Source: Tillus elongatus
Lineage: Eukaryota > Arthropoda > Insecta > Coleoptera > Cleridae
Assembly (NCBI GenBank): GCA_964006375.1
Contig: OZ023267.1
Coordinates: 31,911,094-31,975,093 of the forward strand
Direction of reading: 5' to 3'
Length of the DNA stretch: 64,000 nucleotides
The notes under the pieces are model-generated. The model did no database searches. It was not told the DNA's origin and saw only the letters and a program-made list of their open reading frames with translations. Shown here one piece after another: positions 50,330 through 63,179 of this stretch. Position numbers and translations under genes: made by a program. Each line of letters opens with the position of its first letter. Position 1 is the stretch's first letter.

Positions 50330-51110
50330 GATTTTTAAATAATGACCGCAATGCTTGGATTCACAATGGGTGTTCCTGTAATACATACTTTTATAAGTGT
50401 TTTTACTTTAATTGTTCGATCCTCGGTGGTTTTTTTTTTCGACGAGTATACCGCCACGTCAGGTGTACCTCAAGGGTCAAATTTTGGGCCTATTCTGTAT
50501 ATAATATTTATCAAAACCTGCAACATGATATTCGGTGTGATCGTCTCCTCTTTGCGGATGACCTCAAACTGTATGCCTGGATTGGTCCTGCTCAGGATTG
50601 CTTTGCTCTTCAGGAAGACATTAACAGGGTATATGCGTGGTACAATTAAAATCTTCTCAACATAAACAAGTGCACGGTAATGAGTTTTTGCAGAAAAAAT
50701 TCGCACTATTTTCTCTATACGTACTGAGATGCCATTATTCGATATTGCAGCCACGCAGTAACAGATTTGGGGGTTGTATTTGACTTACATCCTTCCTTTA
50801 GTTACAAAATTTTGTAGACAGTTTAATCAGCTGTTGGCATGCTTGGGTTTTTTTATAAAAAATTGCTGTAACTTTGTTAGCTCTGAAAACACTCTACCAT
50901 GCCTACATTAGGTCCATGCTTGATTACCGTTGTCTGGTGCGGAGCCCATTTTATAACCGTTATGTATCCTGCCTGGATACAGTTCAAAGAAAGTTTTTCA
51001 AGTATATATTTTAAACTTAATGGTTTTTACCCGCCTAGACGAGTCGAGCAACAATGCTTACTACTATGCTTCGATTAAATTACTTAGTGGTAAACGCTAT
51101 GTAACGATTA
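50330..51110 (+). pseudogene. Jockey-type reverse transcriptase fragment
   Basis: ATSGVPQGSNFGPILYIIFIK at 50455-50515, then FADDLKLYAWIGPAQDCFALQEDINRVYAWYN (50558-50648; catalytic Phe-Ala-Asp-Asp), LNINKCTVMSF, and a C-terminal LKTLYHAYIRSMLDYRCLV with LDTVQRKFFKY (about 50880-51010). Frame changes between these pieces and internal stops show it is dead. The fingers and endonuclease are missing, so only the 3' half of an element is present. Confidence 0.82.
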
Positions 51111-52650
51111 TGTTTTTATCTATCATCATTACTACGATTAAACACCTAAAGAAACCCGAAAGAAGCTTAAATAATACCAGCTGACTTTCTTTCTGTAAAG
51201 CAATGCAAATCTTAGTTTCAAAATTTTTCATTGAAAAGTCGCTAAAAATTTTCATATCGTAAAAGCCGTACTGCGATATTTTAATATACGTTGAAACCCA
51301 AACAGAAAAGACGGAATATTTTGTTTGAGAAAAAAAAAATCTTAATTGTTCTGGAACTCTAGGAATAACAGAGGCTGTTATTCCTAGAGTGTCATGCAAC
51401 AGTAACCATAAAATAACGGACGGACGAGTCCATTGTTGATTTAAGGTGAATTTCTTCGATCTGTCTCCTTTTGAGTAATAAGGAAGAACAAAAAGATTAC
51501 GCAATAAGATCAGTAGCAAGAGATATTCATTTACCCGCGAACTGAGAGTCGGTCCCGAGCAAGCAACGAGTAAACACCTTAAACAATACGCTGTTACCTT
51601 TTTACTTCAAAACGGGATGAAAACATTTATCTTTTACCGCAAATATCGTTCTATATAGTTGTAGTGGGTGCAAACAAGTGTTTGATCTAATTTTCAGCCG
51701 AATCTAATGTTTGGGTTTCGAGAGAATACAACATAAACAGTGACGTTTTTCCTCATTCTCGACACGGTGAAGTTTATCACGCCATTGCATGTACATCTTG
51801 AAGTTTTCTTTCTCATTAATCAATTCATCTTCAACGCTGGTAAATTTTGATAGTTCCCGATACAGATTAACAGTGAAAGTCATAGTTTGAAATCGATGAC
51901 GTCATACCAGGTGCTGTCACTTTAAAGTAGGAGCTAGCCATCGTATATCTACATCATAATGGTATGTAACCTTATCTGCTTCTTACCCACTGAAATGTTA
52001 CCCTTGTTTTCTGACGTTTCTCTGGAGAGAAACAAAGAGTCTGTGTGGGGCTCTTATGGTTAACATTTACCTGTCTGACCTCTCCGAAGAACCAACAGGT
52101 GTCTAGGATCCGACTCCCAGATAAAAGTCACCTTGGCGAGTCGTTTTAAAAATTTAATTTGTGCGTGGCCTTACAAACTTTCATGTGACAATCAGAATCT
52201 TTTAATTAATTTACATCCCTAAGTTCAATTCAGCATAATCAACTTGGACTTTTTACTATCAGTGAGACTGCTAGCTCTTTTTAGATAATTACATCCTGTG
52301 TCTTTTCTCTGACTTCGCAATGCAGATGAGAAACTTTCATTGTGTTATTTAACATCAATATGTCTTGTCAATAAGTTATTTTAGGTTAAAATATTTCAAA
52401 ATTTATTAATGTATAAACAGTAAACTGCATTTAATTACAAAACTTGGTCGAGCTTCTCTTGAGCAATTTTAAATGAACAGTAAGAACTAACCAGATCAGG
52501 TAAATTTCTAGAAATAATTTCAAACTTGTAAAAATTTTGACATCTAGTAGTTTTGACAGAAAAAATAATAATATCAATAAATAGTGTTTATTTTTCGTAT
52601 TTTTTATAAGTCTAATAAGTAAACTTTATTTCTCATATTCATAGTAAATA
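51111..52650. other. Gene-free stretch
   Basis: No coding motif. 51360-51390 has a small perfect inverted repeat (ACTCTAGGAATAACAG/CTGTTATTCCTAGAGT). The rest is unassigned. Confidence 0.5.
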
Positions 52651-52654
52651 ACAT

Positions 52655-52800
52655 TTAACCCTACGTTAGGCGCGCGGTATTTTGTGACAAGTTTAGTCGC
52701 GTGGTGTGCTTATGTAGACCATTTTGTTTTATCAACATATGACACCTTATGACACAAATTATTAAAAAACATTGAAAACTACTTTTATTTATATGTATGT

Positions 52801-52898
<98 letters not shown>

Positions 52899-53470
52899 GT
52901 AAGAAATGTACTTTTTAAAATATTTTTATATAATTGTTTGAAAAAAAAGACGAGAATAACATTTTTTATACATTTATTAGCATGTATCCAGTTTGAAACA
53001 AAAATAAAAATTGATATACAAAAAAATTAAAAAAATGTATTCTGACAATTTAACGATAGATGAAAAATGGCAATATTTTCACTCAGATAAACAGGTTGTA
53101 CACATATCCGCCATGTGTTCCTTCCAAGCATAATGTTCGCATTTTACTCAGCCATTTCTTGAGGATTTGTTGCTGTCGAGAACAAATATGACATCGTCCG
53201 ACGTAATTTTTTGATTTCTGCTGACGAGGGGGCGGGGTAGAAGCGCTTCGAGTCCAAGAAGAATTGGCGCCCGCCTTTTCAGTTTTACTGGCAAAGAGAT
53301 CTAGCCTCTATCTGTGGCTTGATGAGTTCCCAAAAGAAATTTTCAGTGAACTCACTTCTGGCAACTTTTTGATGATTTGATTTATACACGCCAAAGAGGT
53401 TGTATATGTTAGAGGGAACAAAGCCGAGTTTGCAGCCTGTCGATTTCCCACTCCTGTCACCGTCCAATCA
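52655..53470 (-). pseudogene. piggyBac 3' part: C-terminal transposase fragment and terminal repeat
   Basis: TTAA (52655-52658, the piggyBac target) is followed by CCCTACGTTAGGCGCGCGG, a plausible terminal repeat beginning CCCT. Inside, a (TA)n tract (52803-52896) occupies the 3' untranslated part. Minus-strand coding remains: NIYNLFGVYKSNHQKVARSEFTENF and WELIKPQIEARSL (53400-53285; the end of the RNase H-like DDE domain), then a Cys-rich piece GRCHICSRQQQ (about 53195-53160), part of the C-terminal zinc-binding region. Stops interrupt it. It may be the 3' end of an element whose 5' part is at 62-63.6 kb, but the two overlap slightly in content. Confidence 0.7.
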
Positions 53471-53648
53471 CAAACAAAATTTTGAATAACGCGCTAATGT
53501 GTTTTGTTTTGATTCGTTCCCCCAACCGCTCTTGAAGTTATTGTCAGCTGTCAACAAGTATTTGAAGTGTTTGTTGATTTGCGATTAGAGGTTATCTTGT
53601 GTGTTTTGCCGTTTTTTAGCAGTGTTTTAAGAGTGTAAAAGTTAAAAA

Positions 53649-54286
53649 ATGCCAAGGTGTATTGTGAAGAACTGTATGTACAATAAAAGTGCCAATTATG
53701 AAAAGGATAAAGCAACTGTGCATTTATTTCGGTAAGTTGTTTACATGTCTTCTGTTTCCTTGTTTGGCGCCAAATGTTTATTGGTTTTCACAGGTCCGTA
53801 TTTACACATTGTATTGCTTTTGTTAAATCTTTAGCATTTATTATTGTCAATTGTGTTTTTTTAAGAAATAAAATCTTAATAATGCATTATTTATTGAATA
53901 TTTGTAATGAAATTAAGCATTTTGTTTGGCAATTATTATTTGAATTAGATGTATTTACCTATGTAGTTCCAGTAGAAGCAGAAAAAAAGTAGAATAGTTT
54001 CGTTTTATCTATTACTGCATCTTTCTAGAGGTTCAGTCACTGATAAAGTAGATAATTCGAGATATTATTTTCAGATTTCCCAAAGCTGGTGAAAGATACG
54101 AGGCTTGGAAACGAGCATTAAATTTAAGCGATGAAGATATTTTTATGAACTCAAATGTGTGCAATTTACATTTTACCGAGGAATCTTATGATTTAGAAAA
54201 ATCACCTTTTGCAGTATACTTAAAAAAAAGTTCTATACCTGTATTGGTAAGTACTGAATCAAGGTTATTAATTTATGTAACTATTA

Positions 54287-54351
<65 letters not shown>

Positions 54352-54918
54352 CCAAACAGCGGTTTTTCAATGGCACTGCTATCAGTGATGGCTATTTTTA
54401 AATAACAGGGACTTTAAACAGCTACTGCGATTGTGGTTTAGCCATTTACAATGCTGCATGTGCGTATGCTATTATTTTAAACACTTACAAGGTGTTAGTG
54501 TTAACCGCTTAATTGAAACCACAATATGATCTTCAGATAGCTTTTAAATTATATTAATTTTAAAACTACTCAGATTTTTACTATTAATAGAAGTTCTATA
54601 AAATTAGCATATTACAAGAATATACGATGAGAGAAATCTACATATTATTTTTATTTTAATATAATGAAAAAGTTGGAAGGCATATATATGCTACAGTTCG
54701 GTGCTGCTTTAATTTTAGATTCAGCAGGTTTTTCCATGATATAATGACTTACAAGATATATGATATTGCGCATATGCCCCGTCCCCTCCTATGACATCAC
54801 ATGGTGAGTAACGTTATAGAAGGCCAACTACACACTTAACACAAAGTCATTCGCAATCAAAAAGTTTCTATACGTCAGTTTAATGTGGTTGAAGTTACAT
54901 TCCATTCCATTTTTATAT

Positions 54919-55002
<84 letters not shown>

Positions 55003-58000
55003 TGAAGTATAATAATTAAGGGGAGCCCTGAATTAGCATTGGTGATACACACACAAACTTAAAAAGTAGAGAAGACGTTCGTAGACATTTACAGGGGGCG
55101 TTAACATTCATAAACTTGATTTGATCATCATGTCACATAATCATAGTATAGTATTCTGATCTTAAAAAATTAATTCCAGCTGTATGCACTCAAATATCAG
55201 TAAAATACCTAATTTGTTAAGGGGTTGTGATGAAACGTCAAACTCCACTGTACGACAGCATATTATTATTGCATTGGACTCACCACATGACGCCATGCGC
55301 GTGACGGTTCTAAAAATAGATAGTCTCATTATCATATCTCGCGTTATTTGTATCATGAGTTTTTCGTTTTCTACCTATAAGAAAAGGAGAAATGTTGTAT
55401 TCTAATACTGGCGAGAAGGAAAGTATACAGATACTTCTACTCGCTCGCACAAACTGCGATTGCGTGTATTATGAATACAGCAATTGCTGTTTGTCATGGA
55501 GTTTTTAGTATAAGATGAATTTCATAGAAATAATTACTCTAATGATTTGTGTAAATCTCGGTTTTCACAATCGCTGTTGTTTTGTGTTTTAATAACAGCT
55601 GCTAACAGCGATCTTTTAATAGAAGCGATTAAATCACCGGTAGCTATATATCGCTCATCTCTAGTAACTATGCTACTAATTACATTCACGTAATATATTG
55701 TTATGATATTTATCGTAATTTAATTAGCCCTGCAAATTTACATTAATGGTATTCGTTTCAAATTTATTTATGCAGGTAACAAACAAGCCATCAACACAAG
55801 TCGTTTTTGGCGAGCAGCCAATGACTGATATAACTGCTATCAATGTGCCATTTGCAGCTGACCCGTCAACTAGTACTTGGTCTGGTAGCAATGTACCTGT
55901 AATGGATTATTCTCGGCCATCAACAAGTGCTGGTTTTTATGAAGAGAAAACTGTTGTAGAGGTACCGCAAAGATCGTTTAGTAGTTTAGGATTTGCTGAA
56001 ATGAAAACACCTTCAATGCCACCCACTTTGAAGGAAATGGTGAGTTAAATTCAGTTTTTGCCGTTTATGAAATCAGTATAATTTTAAAAAACCTAATATG
56101 TTATTCCATCACATTTTATATGGTGTTTAAGTTTGTATAGTCCATGATTAAATAAGTTAGAAACAACTGTTTTGCAATTTATCTCAACCACTATTAACCA
56201 AAATGTGTTGTTGGAAATTTTGTTTATATATTCATTTTACTTGAGAAAATAAATGGTTTATCATTGAACATTTTTTATAGGTTGTTACACCGCGCAAACG
56301 TAAACTGAAGAAGCAGTTATTCGATGCACGAAAAAAAATTAAACGGCTCAGCAGTAGTGTTCATCATTATAAGAAGAGAACAGCAACCCTTGCGAATATA
56401 ATCAAACAACTAAAAGGTAAAGTAACCGACGAAACATTAGAAACATTAATGCAAATAGGACCTAATGAAGAATTTTTACAAAGACAATTAGGTCGTAAAC
56501 ATAAGTATGAAAATCAACTTAAAGCTTTTTCTCTTACGCTGCATTATTACTCTCCCAAAGCTTACAGTTTTGTCAGAAACACATTTAACTCGGCTCTTCC
56601 TCATCCAAAAACTATATCTAGATGGTATCAAAGCGTTAATGGGGAAGCTGGTTTTACGTCAGAGGTGTTCAACTTATTAAAGTCAAAATCAGAAAGCACA
56701 GATGGAAAACTTATATGTTCTTTAGTCATAGATGAGATGGCAATTCGCCAACATATAGAATGGGATGGGGTAAAATATTATGGGTTTGTAGATTTTGGTA
56801 CAAATCTTGAGACCGATTGTAACCCTGTAGCCAAGGAAGCTCTTGTTTTTATGCTTGTTAGCATTAATCAATCATGGAAGCTTCCTCTTGGATATTTTTT
56901 AATCGACTCTTTAAGGGGTACACAAAAACAAAATTTGGTATTACAGTGTTTAACGCTACTAAATGAGTCGGGCATATACGTGGTCTCAATAACTTTTGAT
57001 GGGGCAACAAATAACTTAACGTTAGCAAAAGAACTTGGCTGCGATTTGAATTGGAGGAACATTAACTCTACGTTTGTTGATCCTAGTTCAGGTAGGAAAA
57101 TTGCAGTCTTTTTTGATCCATGTCATATGATCAAACTGATAAGAAACACATTAGGCGATAAAAAATTAATAATTGATGAGAATGGGGAAAATATAAAGTG
57201 GGATTATTTAGTAAAATTAAATGAGTTACAGGATCAGGAGGGCGTTCATTTGGCAAATAAATTAAGAAAATCGCATATATTTTATACAAATCAAAAAATG
57301 AAGGTTAAATTAGCCACACAACTTTTTAGCCACTCAGTGGCACATTCTTTGGAATATTGCAATGAAGTTTTACATCTTGAGGAGTTCAAAGAATGTGAGG
57401 GAACTGTGAAATTTATCCGACTTATAAACAATTTATTTGACATTCTTAATTCTAGAAATTTAAACAATTCAGATTTTAAGAAAGCAATAAACGCAGAAAA
57501 TTTTGAAAACATTAATGTATTTTTAAGAGAGCTATCACAATATTTAACGTCACTTAGGATAATTGATGCAACGCTTCTGTGTGAGAGTGGTAGAAAAATG
57601 GGTATAATTGGCTTTTTATTTTGCATACAAAGTTTGCAATTTGTTTATAAAACTTTAATTGCCGACAATAATTTTTTGCTGTATTTTCCCACTTACAAAA
57701 TCAGTCAGGATCATATTGAGCTTTTTTTTGGGCAAATTAGATCCATGGGAGGCTATAACAATAACCCATCAGCAAAGCAATTTAAAAGTGCATATAAAAG
57801 GATGATGGTGCATCTTGAATTAAAAGATTCATTTAAAGGAAATTGTATCCCTTTGGAAGCAATTCCTATTCTGTCACCCATTGAGGTAATAAATAAAACT
57901 TGTGGGCGAGAACGAATATCTGAAGAACCAGATGAAGACATGAGTCAAATAGATAATTTTGACGACGACACAGTTCTTCAAATATTAGATATGAATATAT

Positions 58001-58017
58001 CAGAGTTTAAGAAATAA
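53649..58017 (+). CDS. THAP domain P-element-type transposase, four exons
   Basis: Exons 53649-53731, 54075-54246, 55776-56039 and 56281-58017, all with GT..AG borders and matching phases, give 751 codons before a TAA. Residues 1-85 are a THAP zinc finger (MPRCIVKNC, C-x2-H in VCNLHF, then a Pro-rich close). Residues about 174-230 are basic/coiled (PRKRKLKKQL). Then comes the P-element catalytic core: D324 in SLVIDEM, D413 in ITFDGATN, and the hallmark QDHIELFFGQIRSMGG with D650/E653. Role: DNA-binding and cut-and-paste transposition, or a host-adopted THAP9-like gene. Introns carry (TA)n tracts and a repeat. The same frame continues after the stop for another 157 codons. No terminal inverted repeats were found. 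Confidence 0.88.
54289..54350. repeat. (TA)n tract in intron 2 of the transposase gene
   Basis: About 62 bp of AT dinucleotides beginning 40 bp after the exon 2 donor site. The Tyr-Ile tail of the overlapping open frame is intronic. Confidence 0.95.
54900..55360 (+). repeat. Dispersed repeat B in intron 2
   Basis: Aligns in inverse orientation with 60790-61110: '..taataattaagggga.ccctgaattagcattg', 'ataaacttgattt.atcat', 'agtattctgat', 'ctgtatgcac', 'tgatgaaacg.caaact', 'attatcatatctc'. This copy carries a 78-bp (TA)n tract (54922-54999) where the other has only 'catttataagcac'. Non-coding; class unknown. Confidence 0.75.
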
Positions 58018-58491
58018 GTCGTGACATATATATCTGGCTATGTAGTAAGGAAAATAACAAAAGCTCTGAGATGCGAAGAATGCGCGGGTGAACTTGTTGG
58101 GGAGAGGTCTGCGTTATTAACATCGTTTATAGATCAGAAAGACAAAGGTCAACTCCTCACATACCCATCTGACGATGTAATATCTATTTGCACTATTGCA
58201 GAAAAAGTTCTTCAAACATACTTAAATGAATCTGCGGTGATTATAAATGTAAAGGAAATAAACATGCGAATATTAAAAACTATAATAAACCAAAACAGCA
58301 TATTTAAAAAACTTGAAGTTCACTTTCGAGAACAAAATCTTTTGACTTGCCATTATGGCCATCTAATTAAACTAATATCATCTATGTATGTTTCTATTAG
58401 AATACATCATTATAACAAAAATCTATTTGATAAAAGTAGAAGTTTAAGGGCTGTTTATAACAAACTTCTCTTATTTAAGGGCCAATAATTC
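58018..58491 (+). pseudogene. C-terminal extension of the P-element-type transposase, after the in-frame stop
   Basis: In the same frame as exon 4, separated only by TAA at 58015-58017. It reads VVTYISGYVVRKITKALRC, CEECAGELVG and onward to LLFKGQ at 58488. The 'YISGYVVRK' box with nearby Cys-x2-Cys is typical of the C-terminus of P-element/THAP9 proteins, so the stop divides what was one protein of about 908 residues. Whether this is a nonsense mutation, readthrough, or a missed splice cannot be told here. AATAAA occurs at 58565-58570. Confidence 0.82.
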
Positions 58492-58599
58492 AGTGTACAT
58501 TTCAAGTACTCGTATGTCCTTCAAATAATGTTATCGGGAAGTTATTATGTCTTATAATATGACCAATAAATTTTAGCTTCCTCTCGATTTCTTTGAGCA

Positions 58600-58930
58600 A
58601 GCCTCTTTATTCGTTCACCTCTCCTAGCAAACTTTGAAGCGTCTTTCTATCAACCTGCACTGTCTTTGACATTTTTCTTGTCTACATTTCAAAAGCTTAT
58701 ATTCTCTTCATATCCTGCTTAACTACAGCCCAAGTTTCCGCCCCATACATTACCATACTCCATACACGTACGACTTGCATTTGTTCCTCATGGACAGGTT
58801 AAAATGTTTATTAGTGAGAACAGTACTTTGGTTATTGAATGCTTATTTTGCCATCGCGATCCTCTTCAGACCTTTCCTACACTTACCATCATCTGTGATA
58901 ATACTTCCAATCAATTATTTGAAATAATCT
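58600..58930 (-). pseudogene. RTE/CR1-like reverse transcriptase C-terminal scrap
   Basis: The minus strand reads SIITDDGKCRKGLKRIAMAK, LLTNKHFNLS-like, and VMYGAETWAVVKQDMKRI (about 58745-58700) across frameshifts: the thumb-region boxes found after the FADD domain of LINE reverse transcriptases. Only this part remains. Confidence 0.65.
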
Positions 58931-58959
58931 AATAAATCAAGCGTCATGTTATAAGATTT

Positions 58960-59700
58960 AAAAGCTACTTTTGTATTTGTATAGGTATTCAAAATTTGTG
59001 AAATGCACACGTAACGCAATCTACATCGATCAAACTTCTAGAAATTTTAACACCCGATACAAAGAACATATTTTTGCATTTAGAAATAACCATGCTGACA
59101 AATCTACATTTGCAAAACATATTATTGATACCCAACATAGACCCACAGTAAATAACGGCATAAAACCACAACATTTTTGTCATGACAAGTGTAAACTAGA
59201 CTTGTTTTAAGCTTTAGAAGTAAAAAAGCATATACACGACAATATTTAGGATTTCTGAGATATTCTTCTTCCTAATTAAATAAATCAGACAACATAAATC
59301 TAACTATTTTTTCCAAAAAGTTGTTATAAGACATGATGTGTGTCGATATTTTCATTGTATAGTCTGCTTTATTAATGTGTTTGTTTAGTTATTTTATTGT
59401 TGTAATTGTTATTATAGTTATTACTGTTATAGGTTTCTTCTATCTTTATGTTAAATATTGATATACATCACGTAGACATTTTAAAGGCGTCATCCGTCAT
59501 ATTTGTTTTATTTTATTTTCACTTTTAAAGATTTTTTTGATTATAACATCATAAAATAGCAACAGATCTTTATTTGTAATTGTCATGATTTCGTATTAAT
59601 TCAAATTTTTTCTGTCTGAGGATACTATCAAGCAGCAAAACCAGTAACAGAGACGTTGAAGAACATCTAGAATTCAGAAGGGCCACTTGCTCCAGTTAGC
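58960..59700 (+). pseudogene. Penelope-like element: GIY-YIG endonuclease end and 3' region
   Basis: 58971-59210 encodes FVKCTRNAIYIDQTSRNFNTRYKEH.. and STFAKHIIDTQH, the GIY-YIG-type nuclease that ends Penelope-like proteins. The usual YIG is YID here, which probably removes activity. It is followed by a 3' region (59340-59660) that matches 7310-8690. At 59621-59650, CTGAGGA and AAAACC are arranged like a worn hammerhead. No reverse transcriptase survives. Confidence 0.72.
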
Positions 59701-60780
59701 TTACGCGCTGGCTACGTCCTTCACCTACAAAAACGAAAACCAACAGTGAAGCCAGAGAAGTAGTCTCCAAGTCTGTATGAAGTATGGACCAGTTTCATGA
59801 AGTAAGGGCAACAGCAATCAATGAAATTAATCTCTATTTCTTTAAAAAAGACAAGGAATGTTAACATTAATTTGTAAACAGTACAATGTACTTTATTTTG
59901 TATTTTCTTCTGTTGTTGAAATAAAAACTATTATTATTTATCTAACCTTTTGAATATAAAACTTTATCCAATATATTCATCCAACAATTTATCCAACCAA
60001 TAACCCAAAAAATATTTCACTGATTTGGAGAAAATTTTGGAATTACGCTTATTTTGCTAATGGCTTGGATGAGTTCGTTCATCAGATCTTAACACATAGT
60101 TTTTCCTAACAAAAAATTAAATATATTTTTTTAAACGCAATAGCTTTCAAATTGTTTAAGTGATTGGAACGAAAATTTACAACTTAAAAGAACATACAGA
60201 GATGTGGTTGTGTACCAATTTTCAAGTCTTTTGATCAAAGAAAAATGAAGTTATTCGAAATTAATAATAAAATAATCCTCGACATCACTTCAAATTCTGT
60301 AATGCAATATCTACAATGTTGGACAAAGGCAGAGCAATACAGCACCTGTACTGTTATGCTATTTAAATAAATTGTAGATAAAATCTAAACAATGGAAGTT
60401 ACAACCATTGCCAGATGTCAAGATGTTGCTGACCAGGATTGCCCGATCTTCAGAAATTTCATGTAGTTAAACCTTTCATGTATAAACATATGAAATTTTT
60501 ACAACTTCTGATAATAAAGAAAACATTTTATAAAATTTAATTTTATCAGTCAGTTAAAAAATACTGTATTTAATACCTGCAAATTTCGAATTACCCATTT
60601 CTCATGATTTTTAACTTAGGTATCCCTCCGATCATAATTTACTCTATCCGACAACTTTGTTAGACTGCGTCTGTGCTGAAGCTCAGCTGTCATTTGTCAT
60701 TGTGTGGTAGTGTTATTTATTGACAATATCAAATTGGAAATTTAGGACAGTAGAAACAGACACCATAAACAAAGAAGAAA
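59701..60780. other. Gene-free stretch
   Basis: A piece at about 60005-60120 ('ccaataacccaaaaaatatttcactgatttgga', 'aatggcttggatgagttcgttcatca') looks like a very diverged Helentron-like block B. The rest is unassigned. Confidence 0.45.
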
Positions 60781-60784
60781 TTGG

Positions 60785-61115
60785 AAATTTAGCCTCTAGT
60801 GTAGGTTTTTGACATGATACCATTACTAGAGAGATATGATAATGTGGCAGCATAATAATATTATGCTAATGCTGTGGTACAGTCAGTTTGGCGTTTCATC
60901 ACATCTCGTAACACACCAGCTGTTGTGTGCATACAGTTAGATGTAATTTTGTATTATCAGAATACTACTGTAACATGATGAAATCAAGTTTATAACTGTT
61001 AACATACTGTAAATAATTTCTCCACTTTTCAAGTTTGTGTTGCTGCAATGCTAATTAAGGGTTCCCTTAATTATACGCTTATTGTGCTTATAAATGTAAT
61101 ATAAAAATAAATGAA
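60785..61115 (-). repeat. Dispersed repeat B, second copy
   Basis: Inverse paralogue of the repeat in intron 2 of the transposase gene, without a (TA)n tract. Confidence 0.75.
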
Positions 61116-61279
61116 AATGCAAGTGAACCTATTTAATTTAGCTCTGTATTCTACATTATCTGAAAAAGACATTATAGGCGACGAAGTAGAATGTAATTTC
61201 GGTAAATTTGCAGTTGACTGCATGAGGGTTTTAGATATTTTTTTCCAGCAACATGCTTAGAACCTTCCTCGGCCACAAG

Positions 61280-61580
61280 GCAAATTTTCTGGCAAACAAC
61301 CCCCAAGAAAATTAAGGGACTTTGAAAACATGCGTTTTTCACATTTTACAGCAATACCTCCTTTAAACCCTGTCTACCCCATATTCGCCCAGGTCCAGCA
61401 ACCTTCTTGGGGGTTGCTCACAAGAAATTTTTCTTGTGCTTTATGCTTTGAAGGTAGTTGTATGCATGCACAAGGGGAAGGAGAACCCCCCGAATTTTTG
61501 GGTGAGGAGCAGAAACCCTCTTCCTCCTGGGGGTTCTTCTCCTGCATGCATACAATCACCCTCAATGCATCAACCAAAGG
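61280..61580. repeat. Hairpin-rich small repeat
   Basis: 'gtagttgtatgcatgcacaaggggaaggagaacccccc' (61449-61486) pairs with 'gggggttcttctcctgcatgcatacaatcacc' (61530-61561) as an imperfect inverted repeat. Further small hairpins lie nearby: GCAACC..GGTTGC at 61398-61419 and CACAAGAAATTTTTCTTGTG at 61420-61439. Overlapping open frames on both strands are by-products of this symmetry. It resembles a foldback element. Confidence 0.6.
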
Positions 61581-61799
61581 ATTTTTTTTCCAGCTTTCTA
61601 GTGTATTTTTCTAGAGTATATTTCCTGTTTATCAATTGCTTTGTTTGAGTTTTGTATCCAAATTACTCTATAAATATATGTCATAGATCATGTTTTTGCT
61701 TGTCCTTCTTTACCTTGTTTTACTGTTCCTAATTAAATAAATTAATTTTCATAACTTTTAATATAAGGCTAAATCTTACAGCTTATATAAATATATTAT

Positions 61800-61860
61800 T
61801 TAATATTGTTATGAAAATTCACTATCATAACGCACTTGCTGCGTTCCGAACCTTTTTAGG
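61800..61860 (+). repeat. Helentron-like/MITE 3' terminus
   Basis: GAAAATTCAC (61813-61822) followed by the perfect hairpin ACGCACTTGCTGCGT (61829-61843) and a T-rich flank. Nothing recognisable of the element body precedes it. Confidence 0.6.
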
Positions 61861-62089
61861 TTACCTATTTATACAAAAGCTTAAGAAATTCATGAATAAG
61901 CATTACATTTCAATGATTGAATAATTTCAGTTTTATTTCTAACCAAACTAAAAATTCCTAAATACGTCCCTGACGTTTCTCCCACTCAAGTCACCGAACT
62001 CCGCCCAGTTTGGAAAAGTGTACAGGCTTCTTGTATTGCAAAACTGCACCTTTGTTACCTCTATCCCTTACAACCTCTTTGATACACGC

Positions 62090-63087
62090 AAAGGGCGTTT
62101 ATGCCAGATATATTCAAGAGGTCATAGAATATAACCATTGGTCAACGACGTAAGTTTCTTGCGACGTTATACTTTTCGCATAACTGATCCACCAAGTCTA
62201 CACCAATTTTAGTTTTATTATATTGGGTTATAATATCTGGTTTTTTTGGCATCACCTGATTCGGGATCAATTCCATTGTCGTGGTGCATCGAAGACACCA
62301 AAATAACGGATTTATTTTTCTTTGGACAATACGAGATCATTGTAATGTCCTCTTGAAAGCCAAAACAGTGAGGTTTTTTCTTCTCTTTTCTTATTAGCCA
62401 AGAACTCCGAGGGAATCTCACGTTTATTCTTGCGCATAGTCCCAATATACGTCAACTTTTTTTGGTGTAACAACTTTCTTGTCAGCGGAATACTTGTGAA
62501 CCAATTATCTCCTGTAATGTTACGATTAGTTCCCTCTATGGATGTACTAATCGTAGTACAACATCCTCAGCGGAGTTGCTCAATTTATAAGGACCATCTG
62601 GCTGGGTTCCCATGTATGTCTCGAGGTTGAAGGTATATGAAGTTTTGGCATCGACTAGAGCGAACATCTTTATACCGTATTTGGCTGGTTTGTTGGGTAT
62701 ATACTGTTTGAATGAGCTGCGTCCTCTGAAAGCCAGTAATTGTTCGTCTATAGTAGGGTATTCGCTAGCTATGAAGTTGTTTTGACAATTAGCCAGAAAA
62801 ATTTCAAAAATTTCCCTAATAATTTATCTATTTCTCTTCTATCGTTCCTGGTTGTTACGTTATCAAACCTTAGACAGCGGATCAAAAATCTAAATCTTTT
62901 TTTACTCATCGCGAGGTAACATGATTCAACTCCGTTGGCGTTGGAATTATCCCATATTGTTTTGGCGCTTTTCATTTAACTTCTCAATGTTCCTATCAAA
63001 AACAAAATTTATATCAAAGCTCTTATTTTCGTTTCATTGGTCAGTCTTGCATCTCGATCTCTTTTGCAATTATTTCTAACTTTTTCA

Positions 63088-63179
<92 letters not shown>

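Noticed and set aside
61330..61648. Overlapping open frames on both strands as genes
   Set aside because: They follow from the inverted-repeat structure of the region.
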